DNA of 8,049 nt from an uncultured Pseudomonadota bacterium (GTDB taxonomy: Bacteria > Pseudomonadota > Gammaproteobacteria > Burkholderiales > Burkholderiaceae_C), in the NCBI GenBank assembly GCA_900320815.1, contig ONTY01000063.1, positions 1 to 8,049 on the forward strand. Direction: 5' to 3'. The notes beneath the pieces are model-generated. The model was not told the DNA's origin. It saw only the letters and a program-made list of their open reading frames with translations, and made no database searches. Every line of letters starts with the position of its first letter. The first letter of the stretch is position 1. The position numbers and the translations under genes are program-made. Below, piece after piece: positions 1-6,421 of this stretch.

Positions 1-1496
1 CGCTGGCCACCCTCGGCGCGCAGTAGGGCTTCTTCCATCGCTTCGTCGTCGCCGGCGGGGTGGCCGAGGAGCGTTTGGCTTTCGGCGGGTGCTTGGCAGG
101 GGATGGCGGCAGGGCTGCCGGTCAGCGGCGCGGCGCTGATGAGGGGGTAATCAGCGATGATGCTGGCAGCTTGCTGAAGGAGGGCGGCGCGGCGCGCGGC
201 AGTGATGGTGGCGCTGAGGATGATGACGGTGCAGCCGAGGCTGCGCAGTTGCGCCACGAGCGCATCAAGGATGGAGCCGGTGTAGGCGTCGTAGCTATGC
301 ACTTCGTCAAGGATGACGGTTTTGCCCGCCAACCCAAAGGTGCGCAGTGCGCCGTGGCGCACGTGCATGGGCGAGAGCAGCGCCTGGTCCACAGTGCCGA
401 CGGCAAAGGGCGCAAGGATGCCGCGTTTGCCTTGGGAAAACCAGCTTTTGTTGGGGGCACCGTGTTTGCCAAGCTGCTGGTGTGCAAAGCGCTCCAGCCA
501 TGCTTGCCCGTGCAGCAGCAGCGCCTGTGGGCTGGCCGCGAAGATGCGCGCAAGGAACTGGTTGACACGAGTGTGGATGCGACCCGAGGTCAGGCGCGTG
601 GGCAGGGCGAAATAGATGCCGCTGCTTTTGCGCTGCTCCAGCCTGCGGTAGGCGGCGTAGAGGGCGGCTTCCGTTTTGCCCAGACCCATCGGTGCTTCCA
701 GCACGTAGACGCCGGGGTCTTGGATGGCGTCAATCAGCGCGCTTTGTGCCGGGCGTGGCGCGAAGCCGAAGATGTCTTGAAAGCTCAAGTCCGGCAGCAC
801 CTGCGGCCAGCAAAAGCCCGCTTCATCAACGGCTTGGCTGATGAGTGGCGGCCAGTCCTCGTGCGGGTTGTCGAACATGGCGCCGGAGGCAATCCAGTCT
901 GCCGTGATGGTCAGGCCGCAGAGCATGCGCTCGCGTGCTTCATCGTCCAGTTGCGGCCAAGGTGGGTTTTCCGGCAGTAGGCGATTCAGCAGTTCTTTGC
1001 GCCTGTCTTGCCATTGGGTGCCACCAAAGGATGGGCGGCGGGCGTCATACACCCCCGGCTTTTCGCATGGCCTGCCGTGGTGCCCGCCGGCAATGCGTGC
1101 CACAGCTTCGGGGGCGCCAAAGGCGCGCAGCGTCGAGCAACTGACTTGCGCGTGCCCGCCCCATTGCTTTTCCAATTCCGGCTTGGCGTTTGCCAATGTA
1201 GGCGGGAGCGTTTTTTGTGCGGCTTTGTGAATCTTGGCCTGAAAGGTAGGGCAGACCTTGCCCACGTCGTGCACGAGCGCGGGCAGTTCGCTGCCTGTGG
1301 GCAGCAGGCCGGGGCAGGCTTCTTCAAATCGCCTGGCCAGTTCAGCGGCTACGGCGCCGGCGATGCGGCAGTGCTCCTCCACGCTGCGGCCAGCGGCGGC
1401 GCTGCCATGCCATTCGCGTGACTTGGCGAGGCAGCGTTCCAGCGGCAGGGGAGCCGGGGCAGGCGGTGGGATGTGTGCTTTGGCGGGTGCTTTCAT
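1..1496 (-). CDS. cas3: Cas3 nuclease-helicase of a type I CRISPR-Cas system, N-terminal 498 residues (runs off the left edge)
   Basis: Cas3 is recruited by Cascade to an R-loop and unwinds and degrades the target DNA. The minus-strand frame is open from ATG 1496 to the window edge. An N-terminal HD nuclease domain is visible: H42, the H76-D77 pair (residues LVHDVGK), H115, H139-H140 and an ADW segment at 199-201. An SF2 helicase domain follows: Walker A APMGLGKT at 268-275, a motif Ia-like FALPTRLTS at 296-304, GTVDQALL at 367-374, the DEVH box at 397-400 and SAT at 428-430. All these key residues are intact. The second helicase domain and C-terminal domain lie outside; full-length Cas3 is usually about 800-900 residues. 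The start is fixed by an in-frame TGA only five codons upstream (1509-1511). No good Shine-Dalgarno sequence precedes it. It is not a Cas2-3 fusion at the N-terminus, which argues against type I-F. Type I-E or a relative is plausible, but the subtype cannot be settled without the neighbouring genes. Confidence 0.95.
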   Translation of the reverse strand, partial: MKAPAKAHIPPPAPAPLPLERCLAKSREWHGSAAAGRSVEEHCRIAGAVAAELARRFEEACPGLLPTGSELPALVHDVGKVCPTFQAKIHKAAQKTLPPTLANAKPELEKQWGGHAQVSCSTLRAFGAPEAVARIAGGHHGRPCEKPGVYDARRPSFGGTQWQDRRKELLNRLLPENPPWPQLDDEARERMLCGLTITADWIASGAMFDNPHEDWPPLISQAVDEAGFCWPQVLPDLSFQDIFGFAPRPAQSALIDAIQDPGVYVLEAPMGLGKTEAALYAAYRRLEQRKSSGIYFALPTRLTSGRIHTRVNQFLARIFAASPQALLLHGQAWLERFAHQQLGKHGAPNKSWFSQGKRGILAPFAVGTVDQALLSPMHVRHGALRTFGLAGKTVILDEVHSYDAYTGSILDALVAQLRSLGCTVIILSATITAARRAALLQQAASIIADYPLISAAPLTGSPAAIPCQAPAESQTLLGHPAGDDEAMEEALLRAEGGQ

Positions 1497-1620
1497 GGCG
1501 TGGTTTTGTCAGCAAGGGGATGGGAGAGGTCAGGTGTTCCAGTCTGGCGGTGGAAGTTGACATTTCACTAGGGTATAGCTTGTCTGCCGGCATCTTGTGC
1601 CGGTAATGAGGAATAATGTG

Positions 1621-1649
1621 TTGGAGTATTTTTTGCTGTTTTATATACT
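1621..1649 (+). promoter_or_regulatory. Candidate plus-strand promoter, mirror image of the cas3 one
   Basis: TTGGAG (1621-1626) is followed after exactly 17 bases by TATACT (1644-1649), a 5/6 match to the -10 consensus. No plus-strand protein gene lies downstream. The terminator at 1720-1749 would end the transcript after roughly 90-100 bases. The promoter assignment is inferred from sequence alone and depends partly on the palindrome's symmetry. Confidence 0.3.
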
Positions 1650-1653
1650 CCAA
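1625..1653 (-). promoter_or_regulatory. Candidate sigma-70 promoter for cas3
   Basis: On the minus strand TTGGAG (1653-1648) is followed after 17 bases by AATACT (1630-1625). The match to TTGACA/TATAAT is only moderate (3/6 and 4/6), but the spacing is ideal and the surroundings are AT-rich. It would give a 5' untranslated region of about 120 bases before ATG 1496. Both boxes lie in the arms of the central inverted repeat, so a bound regulator would block it. Confidence 0.3.
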
Positions 1654-1667
1654 TATATTGGATAACG

Positions 1668-1693
1668 TTGCCGGCAAAAATTGCGGGCAAAAA
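1668..1693. repeat. Tandem 13-bp direct repeat, two copies
   Basis: TTGCCGGCAAAAA (1668-1680) is followed directly by TTGCGGGCAAAAA (1681-1693), with one mismatch. The first copy contains the perfect palindrome TTGCCGGCAA. A related pair of TGCCGG sites, also 13 bases apart, sits at 1585 and 1598 in the opposite arm of the large palindrome. Confidence 0.7.
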
Positions 1694-1719
1694 TATGTAT
1701 ACCCAAGCAATTGACGATA

Positions 1720-1749
1720 AAAAAAGCCTGCTAAGCGGCAGGCTTTTTT
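1720..1749. terminator. Bidirectional intrinsic terminator after the nqr operon
   Basis: A perfect 12-bp stem joins AAAAAAGCCTGC (1720-1731) and GCAGGCTTTTTT (1738-1749) across a six-base loop. On the minus strand the GC-rich hairpin is followed by seven T residues and lies 15 bases beyond the nqrM stop, so it should end the nqrA-nqrM transcript. Because the A and T tracts are symmetric, it can also stop transcription from the plus strand, and it insulates cas3 from the nqr operon. Confidence 0.92.
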
Positions 1750-1764
1750 GGTTGTGCAGAGCTC

Positions 1765-1977
1765 TTATGCGCCTTCGGGTGCGGGCGGCTCTTTGAGCGG
1801 GGGGAGTTCGGCGCTGCAGCAGCCGCCTTCGCGCCCGCAGGTGCAGGCGTGGTCAATGCCGAGTTTTGCCGAGATGCCGCCGCAGGAGCCGGCGATGGGT
1901 TTGCGCCCGGCCATCACGCCGACGGCCATGCCGGCGAAGGCGATGAGCATGACGATGAAAACGAGCAGCCAGGTCAT
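1765..1977 (-). CDS. nqrM: NqrM, Na+-NQR maturation factor (DUF539 family)
   Basis: NqrM is a small membrane protein needed to assemble Na+-NQR; in Vibrio it is thought to deliver the iron held between NqrD and NqrE. This 70-residue protein has one N-terminal membrane segment (about residues 3-23). A cysteine-rich region follows: C32 in SCGGI, C45 and C47 in CTC, and C53-C54. The C32 position matches the cysteine reported as essential in Vibrio NqrM (C33). The C-terminus is Pro/Glu-rich and probably flexible. The ATG overlaps the apbE stop in an ATGA arrangement, and an AAGGAG site (1988-1993) lies ten bases upstream. It is the last gene of the operon, directly before the terminator. Confidence 0.93.
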   Translation of the reverse strand: MTWLLVFIVMLIAFAGMAVGVMAGRKPIAGSCGGISAKLGIDHACTCGREGGCCSAELPPLKEPPAPEGA

Positions 1978-3071
1978 GGTGTTGTTTCTCCTTTTTGGGG
2001 CTGGGGTGGGAAGGTTTTTTCAAAGGCGGGGGTGGCGCGGATGGTGAAGGCGCCGTCCCCACTGTTGTCGCCATTGTCACCCTTGGCGGCGGGGATGACG
2101 AACAGGGCGGCAATGCCCCTTTCGGCAGCGTAGGTGTAGCCCTTTTCTTCGCCCAGCGCCATGAGCAGGGTGGAGAGGCCGTCGGCGTGCATGGCGAGCG
2201 GCGCGGCCACAGTGACGGAGGCAAGGCGGTGCTGCACGGGGGTGAGGGTGCGTGCGTCCAGGATGTGGCCACGGCGCTGGCCGTCCACCTCGCGCCAGTT
2301 GCGGTAGCTGCCGGAGGTGGACAGCGCCATGCCGCTAAGGGGCACGATGCGCTGCGCCTGCCGCGCGCCGTCCAGCGGCGCCTCGATGCCCACGCGCCAA
2401 GGGGCACCGCCAGGCCGCGTGCCGCTGCCACGGATTTCGCCCGTGACTTCAATCAGGTGGTTCATCACGCCAAGCTGCGCAAAGCGCGCGGCGATGCGGT
2501 CGATGGCGTAGCCGGCGGCGATGGCGTTGAACTCCACATGGATGGGCGCGCTTTTGCACAGCTGCTGCCCCTGCACGCGCAGGTGCGCCATGCCGGTGCG
2601 CTGGCGCAGGCTGGCAAGCTGCGCGGCGTCTGGCGCAGGGGAGGGCAGGGCGGGCGCGTTGCTGTGTGTAAAGCCCCAAGCCTGCAGCGCGGGCAGCAGG
2701 GTGGCGTCAAACGCGCCGCCGCTCTCGTGCCAAAGCAGCAGGGCATGCTGCGCTAGGTCAAGGGCGGCGCGTGGCATGTCCATGCACATGCCGGCAGGGT
2801 CAGCGGAGGCGGCGTTGAAGCGCGCAAGGGCGCTGTCGCTGCGCCAGGTGGAGACGGCGGCGTCCACCTCGCCCAGGATGGCCTGCACTTCACCCTGCAT
2901 CTGCGCGGCGGCGGGCGCGCCTGCGCCGTGGTAGCTGATGGTGTAGGTGCTGCCCATCGTGGGGCCGGTGAGGCGCAGCAGCGGTGGCGGCGCGGCAGGG
3001 CGCAACCACAGAAAAAGAAAAACCGCCGCTGCGGCAAGCGCGGCGGCGGCGATGGTGCGGCGAGCAGGCAT
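1974..3071 (-). CDS. apbE: ApbE, FAD:protein FMN transferase for NqrB/NqrC
   Basis: ApbE cuts FAD and links FMN through a phosphoester bond to a threonine in target proteins, here NqrB and NqrC, on the outer face of the membrane. The 365-residue product has an N-terminal hydrophobic segment (about 6-24) without a lipobox cysteine, so it is probably membrane-anchored by its signal segment rather than being a lipoprotein. Family landmarks follow in order: GPTMGSTYTISYHG (about 36-49), VEFNAIAAGYAID, IEVTGEIRGSG, a STSGSYRNW segment followed by HILDARTLTP, and ADGLSTLLMALG near the C-terminus, which includes the metal-binding Asp region. ATG 3071 is chosen over a further upstream in-frame ATG at 3128, because the latter lies inside nqrF and would add an unlikely 19-residue leader. 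The chosen start is four bases after the nqrF stop. No strong ribosome binding site is visible, so translation is probably coupled to nqrF. Confidence 0.95.
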   Translation of the reverse strand: MPARRTIAAAALAAAAVFLFLWLRPAAPPPLLRLTGPTMGSTYTISYHGAGAPAAAQMQGEVQAILGEVDAAVSTWRSDSALARFNAASADPAGMCMDMPRAALDLAQHALLLWHESGGAFDATLLPALQAWGFTHSNAPALPSPAPDAAQLASLRQRTGMAHLRVQGQQLCKSAPIHVEFNAIAAGYAIDRIAARFAQLGVMNHLIEVTGEIRGSGTRPGGAPWRVGIEAPLDGARQAQRIVPLSGMALSTSGSYRNWREVDGQRRGHILDARTLTPVQHRLASVTVAAPLAMHADGLSTLLMALGEEKGYTYAAERGIAALFVIPAAKGDNGDNSGDGAFTIRATPAFEKTFPPQPQKGETTP

Positions 3072-3075
3072 GGCG

Positions 3076-4308
3076 TCAGCCGCCGAAGTCGTCCAGGAAG
3101 ATGTTCTCGCGCTCAACCCCAAGGTCAAGCAGCATCTTGATGACGGCGGCGTTCATCACGGGTGGCCCGCACATGTAGAACTCGCAGTCTTCGGGCGCGG
3201 GGTGCATCTTCATGTAGTTTTCGTAGAGCACGTTGTGGATGAAGCCCGTGGGGCCGGTCCAGTTGTCTTCGGGCAGCGGCTCGGAGAGCGCCAGGTGCCA
3301 GGTGAAGTTGGGGTTTTCTTCGGCCAGCTTGTTGAACTCGTCCACGTAGAACGCTTCGCGCAGCGAACGCGCGCCATACCAGAACGAGATTTTGCGCTTG
3401 CTGTGAATGCGCTTGAGTTGGTCAAAGATGTGCGAGCGCATGGGCGCCATGCCCGCGCCGCCACCGATGAAGACCATTTCGGCGTCGGTGTCCTTGGCGA
3501 AAAACTCGCCGAACGGCCCGTAGACCGTGACTTTGTCGCCGGGCTTCAAGCTGAATACCCACGAGGACATTTTGCCGGGAGGCGCATCGGGTGCATTGCC
3601 GGGGGGCGAGGCGACACGGATATTGAATTTGACCAGACCCTTTTCTTCCGGGTAGTTCGCCATTGAATAGGCGCGGATGGTCGTTTCATCCACCTTGGAG
3701 ACGTAGCGCCAGAGGTCGTATTTGTCCCAGTCGCCGCGATATTCTTCGGGAATATCAAAATCCTTGTAGGCGACGGTGTGCGGCGGGCATTCAAGCTGCA
3801 CATAGCCGCCGGCACGGAAGTCGACGTTTTCGCCTTCGGGCAGTTTGAGCGTGAGCTCCTTGATGAAGGTGGCGACGTTGGGGTTGGAGACGACGGTGCA
3901 TTCCCACTTCTTGACGCCAAACACTTCTTCCGGCACCTGGATTTCCATGTCCTGCTTCACGGCAGTCTGGCACGACAGGCGCCAGCCTTCCGCCGCCTGG
4001 CGGCGCGTGAAATGGGGTTCCTCCGTGGGCAGCATTTCGCCGCCGCCAGATTTGACGATGCACTTGCACTGCGCGCAGGTGCCGCCGCCGCCGCACGCCG
4101 AAGAAAGGAAGATGTTTTGCGCCGCCAGCGTTTGCAGCAGTTTGCCGCCGGCGGGGGTGGAGATGGTGCGTTCGCCGTTAATCTTGATATTCACGGCGCC
4201 GCTGGAAACCAGCTTGGAGCGTGCGAACAAGATGATGAGCACCAGCGCCAAAACGATGGCGGTGAACATGCCCACGCTCAGCAGGATTTGTCCAAATTGC
4301 CCGCTCAT
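3076..4308 (-). CDS. nqrF: NqrF, NADH-oxidising subunit of Na+-NQR (2Fe-2S, FAD)
   Basis: NqrF is the electron entry subunit: it oxidises NADH with FAD and passes electrons through a 2Fe-2S cluster. The 410-residue length matches the family (about 408). There is one N-terminal membrane helix (about 9-29). The ferredoxin domain has C72, C78, C81 and C113 as cluster ligands. The FAD-binding motif RAYSMANYP is at 212-220. The NADH-binding part has GGGAGMAPM at 282-290 and MCGPP at 379-383, and the protein ends in the family's aromatic DDFGG tail. The ATG overlaps the nqrE stop as ATGA, with an AGGAG site (4316-4320) seven bases upstream. The gene looks fully functional. Confidence 0.98.
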   Translation of the reverse strand: MSGQFGQILLSVGMFTAIVLALVLIILFARSKLVSSGAVNIKINGERTISTPAGGKLLQTLAAQNIFLSSACGGGGTCAQCKCIVKSGGGEMLPTEEPHFTRRQAAEGWRLSCQTAVKQDMEIQVPEEVFGVKKWECTVVSNPNVATFIKELTLKLPEGENVDFRAGGYVQLECPPHTVAYKDFDIPEEYRGDWDKYDLWRYVSKVDETTIRAYSMANYPEEKGLVKFNIRVASPPGNAPDAPPGKMSSWVFSLKPGDKVTVYGPFGEFFAKDTDAEMVFIGGGAGMAPMRSHIFDQLKRIHSKRKISFWYGARSLREAFYVDEFNKLAEENPNFTWHLALSEPLPEDNWTGPTGFIHNVLYENYMKMHPAPEDCEFYMCGPPVMNAAVIKMLLDLGVERENIFLDDFGG

Positions 4309-4913
4309 AGCTGCACTCCTGAAAATGACATGAAGCCCAACGCCATCAGACCGATGGTGATAAATGTGATGCCCAGTCCGCGCAGGCCGGCGGGCACGTC
4401 GCTGTATTTGAGTTTTTCACGGATGGCGGCCAGCGCCATGATGGCCAGCGCCCACGACAGGCCGGAGCCGACGCCATACACCACGCTTTCCGGGAAGTTG
4501 TAGTCGCGCTCCACCATGAACAGCGAGCCACCCATGATGGCGCAGTTCACGGTAATGAGCGGCAGGAACACGCCCAGCGCGTTGTAGAGGCTGGGTACGT
4601 ATTTATCCAGCAGCATTTCCAGAATCTGCACGATGGCGGCAATCACGCCGATATACGACAGCAGTCCGAGGAAGCTCAAATCCACCTCGGGCAGCCCAGC
4701 CCAGGCGAGGGCACCATCTTTGAGCAGGTAGCGATAGAGCAGGTTGTTGGCCGGCACTGTGATGGCTTGCACCACCACCACAGCAATGCCAAGGCCAATG
4801 GCGGTTTGCACCTTTTTGGAGATGGCAATGAATGTGCACATCCCCAAAAAGAAGGCCAGCGCCATGTTTTCAATGAACACGGCGCGGAAAAACAGGCTCA
4901 GATAATGTTCCAT
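4305..4913 (-). CDS. nqrE: NqrE, integral membrane subunit of Na+-NQR
   Basis: NqrE pairs with its homologue NqrD in the membrane core. The 202-residue protein has about six membrane segments. C26 (in GMCTF) and C124 (in VNCAIMGG) correspond to the two NqrE cysteines that, with two from NqrD, hold the intramembrane iron centre. Vibrio NqrE has the second at about 120; the shift reflects a few extra residues in the loop before it. The start lies two bases after the nqrD stop, with AAGGAG (4921-4926) seven bases upstream inside the end of nqrD. Nothing is broken. Confidence 0.97.
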   Translation of the reverse strand: MEHYLSLFFRAVFIENMALAFFLGMCTFIAISKKVQTAIGLGIAVVVVQAITVPANNLLYRYLLKDGALAWAGLPEVDLSFLGLLSYIGVIAAIVQILEMLLDKYVPSLYNALGVFLPLITVNCAIMGGSLFMVERDYNFPESVVYGVGSGLSWALAIMALAAIREKLKYSDVPAGLRGLGITFITIGLMALGFMSFSGVQL

Positions 4914-4915
4914 GT

Positions 4916-5584
4916 TTACGCTCCTTCGCGTGGCGAGGTTTGCGGCGCCATTTTCCAGTCAGCCGCTTCAACCTGGTCTTTTTTCCAGGTACGCAGGCAC
5001 CAGATAATCAGACCGATGAGGAAGAACGCCGAAGGCGGCAGCAGCAAAAGGCCATTGGGGATGTACCAGCCGCCATCGCTGGCGACCTTGAGGATGGGCA
5101 GGCCAAAGAGCTTGCCTGCGCCAAACAGTTCGCGGATAAAGCCCAGCGTCATCAGCATGGTGCTGTAGCCCAGCCCGTTGCCGATGCCATCGAAAAATGA
5201 AAGCATTGGCGGGTTTTGCATGGCAAAGGCTTCGGCGCGCCCCATGACGATACAGTTCGTGATAATCAGACCGACAAACACCGAAAGTTGTTTTGACAGC
5301 GCATAGGCGTAGGCTTTGAGAATCTGATCCACCACAATCACCAGTGAGGCGATGATGACCATTTGCACAATCATGCGGATGGAGGCTGGAATTTGCTTGC
5401 GAATGAGCGAAATGAACAGGTTTGAAAAGCCTGTGACCAGCGTCAGCGCGATGGACATTACCAGCGCTGTCTTCATGTTTGAGGTGACGGCCAGCGCAGA
5501 GCAGATGCCCAGGATTTGCAGCGCAATCGGATTATTTTTGAAAACAGGGTCAAGCAGCACCTGTTTGACGGTTGGCTGTGCCAT
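4916..5584 (-). CDS. nqrD: NqrD, integral membrane subunit of Na+-NQR
   Basis: NqrD is the inverted-topology partner of NqrE. The 222-residue protein has about six membrane segments. C28 (LGICSA) and C111 ([12 protein letters not shown]) are the expected iron ligands. The N-terminus ([19 protein letters not shown]) and the GNGLGYS segment are typical of the family. The C-terminus has an extended hydrophilic tail after the last helix. The ATG directly abuts the nqrC stop (TAAATG), and AAGGA (5592-5596) lies seven bases upstream, so translation is tightly coupled. Confidence 0.97.
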   Translation of the reverse strand: MAQPTVKQVLLDPVFKNNPIALQILGICSALAVTSNMKTALVMSIALTLVTGFSNLFISLIRKQIPASIRMIVQMVIIASLVIVVDQILKAYAYALSKQLSVFVGLIITNCIVMGRAEAFAMQNPPMLSFFDGIGNGLGYSTMLMTLGFIRELFGAGKLFGLPILKVASDGGWYIPNGLLLLPPSAFFLIGLIIWCLRTWKKDQVEAADWKMAPQTSPREGA

Positions 5585-6421
5585 TTAAATTTCCTTTCTC
5601 GGCTGCGCTACGACAGCAGTGGCGGCTGTTTTGCCGCCACCCTGGCGCAGGTTGTTGAGGAATGGGCCAAAGCCGTTTTGCCCCAGCCAGAAGTCCAGCA
5701 GGTGCTGCACGCCCTTGCTGGTGAGCGTCGCGCCGGCCAAGCCATCGACCTGGTGTGCGGCATTGGGGTTGGATGCGTCTACTTTGCCCTTGATGACATG
5801 GATGTCAGGCGCACCGGCGTCGTTGAACGCCAGCTTGCCTGGCCACAGTGCCTTCCAGAGCGGGTTGTCCACTTCGCCGCCCAGACCGGCTGTTTCGGCC
5901 TGCTGATAAAAGCCTAGACCGACAACGGTTTTGAGGTCGCTTTTGAGCGCAATGAAACCGTAGAGCGTGGACCAGAGGCCATAGCCGCGCACAGGCAGGA
6001 CGATGGTTTGCAGCTGCCCGCCGTCTTCTACCACGTAGGTCACAGCGTAGCGCTCGCGGCGACGGATGGAGGCAATGTCTTCCTCGGCGGTGAGGGCACG
6101 CGAGAGGCTGTCGTCCTGCAGCGCCTTGGCGCTGTCATATGTGGCGGGGTCTTGCGCGTCGCTGAACCGGCCTTCGTCCAAATCAACGATGCGCGCCTGG
6201 ATGCGCTCGCTAAACAGGCGCTGCACCTCGGCAGCGGGGGCGTTTTCAGGCGCCAGCGCCGCAATGCTCAGGATGCTGCGCTGCTTGTTGAGCTGGCTGT
6301 TGACGAGTTGCGCAGGCTTCAAGCCCAGCGCCGCGCCCGCAACGACGAGTGAGCACGCCAGACACACCCAGAAGGCGACCAGCAGCGTGCGCGAAAAGGA
6401 TTCTTTGTTGCTCTCAGACAT
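5585..6421 (-). CDS. nqrC: NqrC, FMN-carrying periplasmic subunit of Na+-NQR
   Basis: NqrC carries a covalent FMN on its periplasmic domain. The 278-residue protein has one N-terminal membrane helix (about 12-34) and an FMN-binding domain with [14 protein letters not shown] (146-159), [12 protein letters not shown] (176-187) and the flavinylation motif [10 protein letters not shown] (226-235). The expected FMN-threonine is T232 (codon 5726-5728). The motif reads AGAT here, whereas the usual form is S/T-GAT. ATG 6421 is chosen because it has a GGAGGG site (6431-6436) nine bases upstream and gives the family N-terminus. An upstream in-frame ATG at 6481 lies inside nqrB and would add 20 unrelated residues. 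The start overlaps the nqrB stop by eight bases. Confidence 0.96.
   Translation of the reverse strand: MSESNKESFSRTLLVAFWVCLACSLVVAGAALGLKPAQLVNSQLNKQRSILSIAALAPENAPAAEVQRLFSERIQARIVDLDEGRFSDAQDPATYDSAKALQDDSLSRALTAEEDIASIRRRERYAVTYVVEDGGQLQTIVLPVRGYGLWSTLYGFIALKSDLKTVVGLGFYQQAETAGLGGEVDNPLWKALWPGKLAFNDAGAPDIHVIKGKVDASNPNAAHQVDGLAGATLTSKGVQHLLDFWLGQNGFGPFLNNLRQGGGKTAATAVVAQPRKEI

Larger units (their letters stand above)
1621..1653. promoter_or_regulatory. Central inverted repeat, possible operator in front of cas3
   Basis: A perfect 9-bp inverted repeat, TTGGAGTAT (1621-1629) and ATACTCCAA (1645-1653), is separated by 15 AT-rich bases. A perfect 14-bp palindrome TCCAATATATTGGA (1649-1662) overlaps the right arm and supplies a third TTGGA half-site. 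The sequence shows the symmetry directly. That a dimeric regulator binds here is an inference from its position upstream of cas3. Confidence 0.45.
1571..1704. repeat. 134-bp imperfect palindrome upstream of cas3
   Basis: Read inward from each end, the two arms carry the same blocks in the same order. The left arm has GGGTATA (1571-1577), TGCCGGCA (1585-1592), TGCCGGTA (1598-1605) and TTGGAGTAT (1621-1629). The right arm, on the minus strand, has GGGTATA (1704-1698), TGCCCGCA (1689-1682), TGCCGGCA (1676-1669) and TTGGAGTAT (1653-1645). Spacings are 7 or 8, 5, and 15 bases, nearly identical on the two sides, and all pairs share one centre near 1637. The arms differ between the blocks, so this is not a simple recent duplication. 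It is the only sizeable structured element between the nqr terminator and cas3. It could be a symmetric operator region with divergent promoters, or a decayed small mobile element with terminal inverted repeats. No convincing target-site duplication flanks it. Confidence 0.75.

Noticed and set aside
60..980. A 306-codon plus-strand open frame at the left edge
   Set aside because: It is the antisense shadow of the Cas3 frame, whose HD and helicase motifs are unmistakable; the plus-strand product has no recognisable features.
1557..1585. TTGACA at 1557-1562 as a plus-strand -35 box
   Set aside because: The only good -10-like sequence (TATAGC at 1574) is 11 bases away, too close; at 16-18 bases there is no reasonable -10, and no plus-strand gene follows.
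1571..1704. The nested repeats as a short CRISPR array
   Set aside because: The repeats are 8-13 bases, partly inverted and unevenly placed. CRISPR repeats are about 28-37 bases, direct and regularly spaced.
1342..1710. A minus-strand 122-codon frame starting inside the palindrome and running into cas3
   Set aside because: It overlaps the first 50 or so cas3 codons in another frame, has no ribosome binding site, and its second half is typical out-of-frame Arg/Pro sequence. A short leader peptide cannot be fully excluded but nothing supports it.
2947..3666. A 239-codon plus-strand frame across apbE and nqrF
   Set aside because: It is antisense to two well-identified genes and has no recognisable motif of its own.
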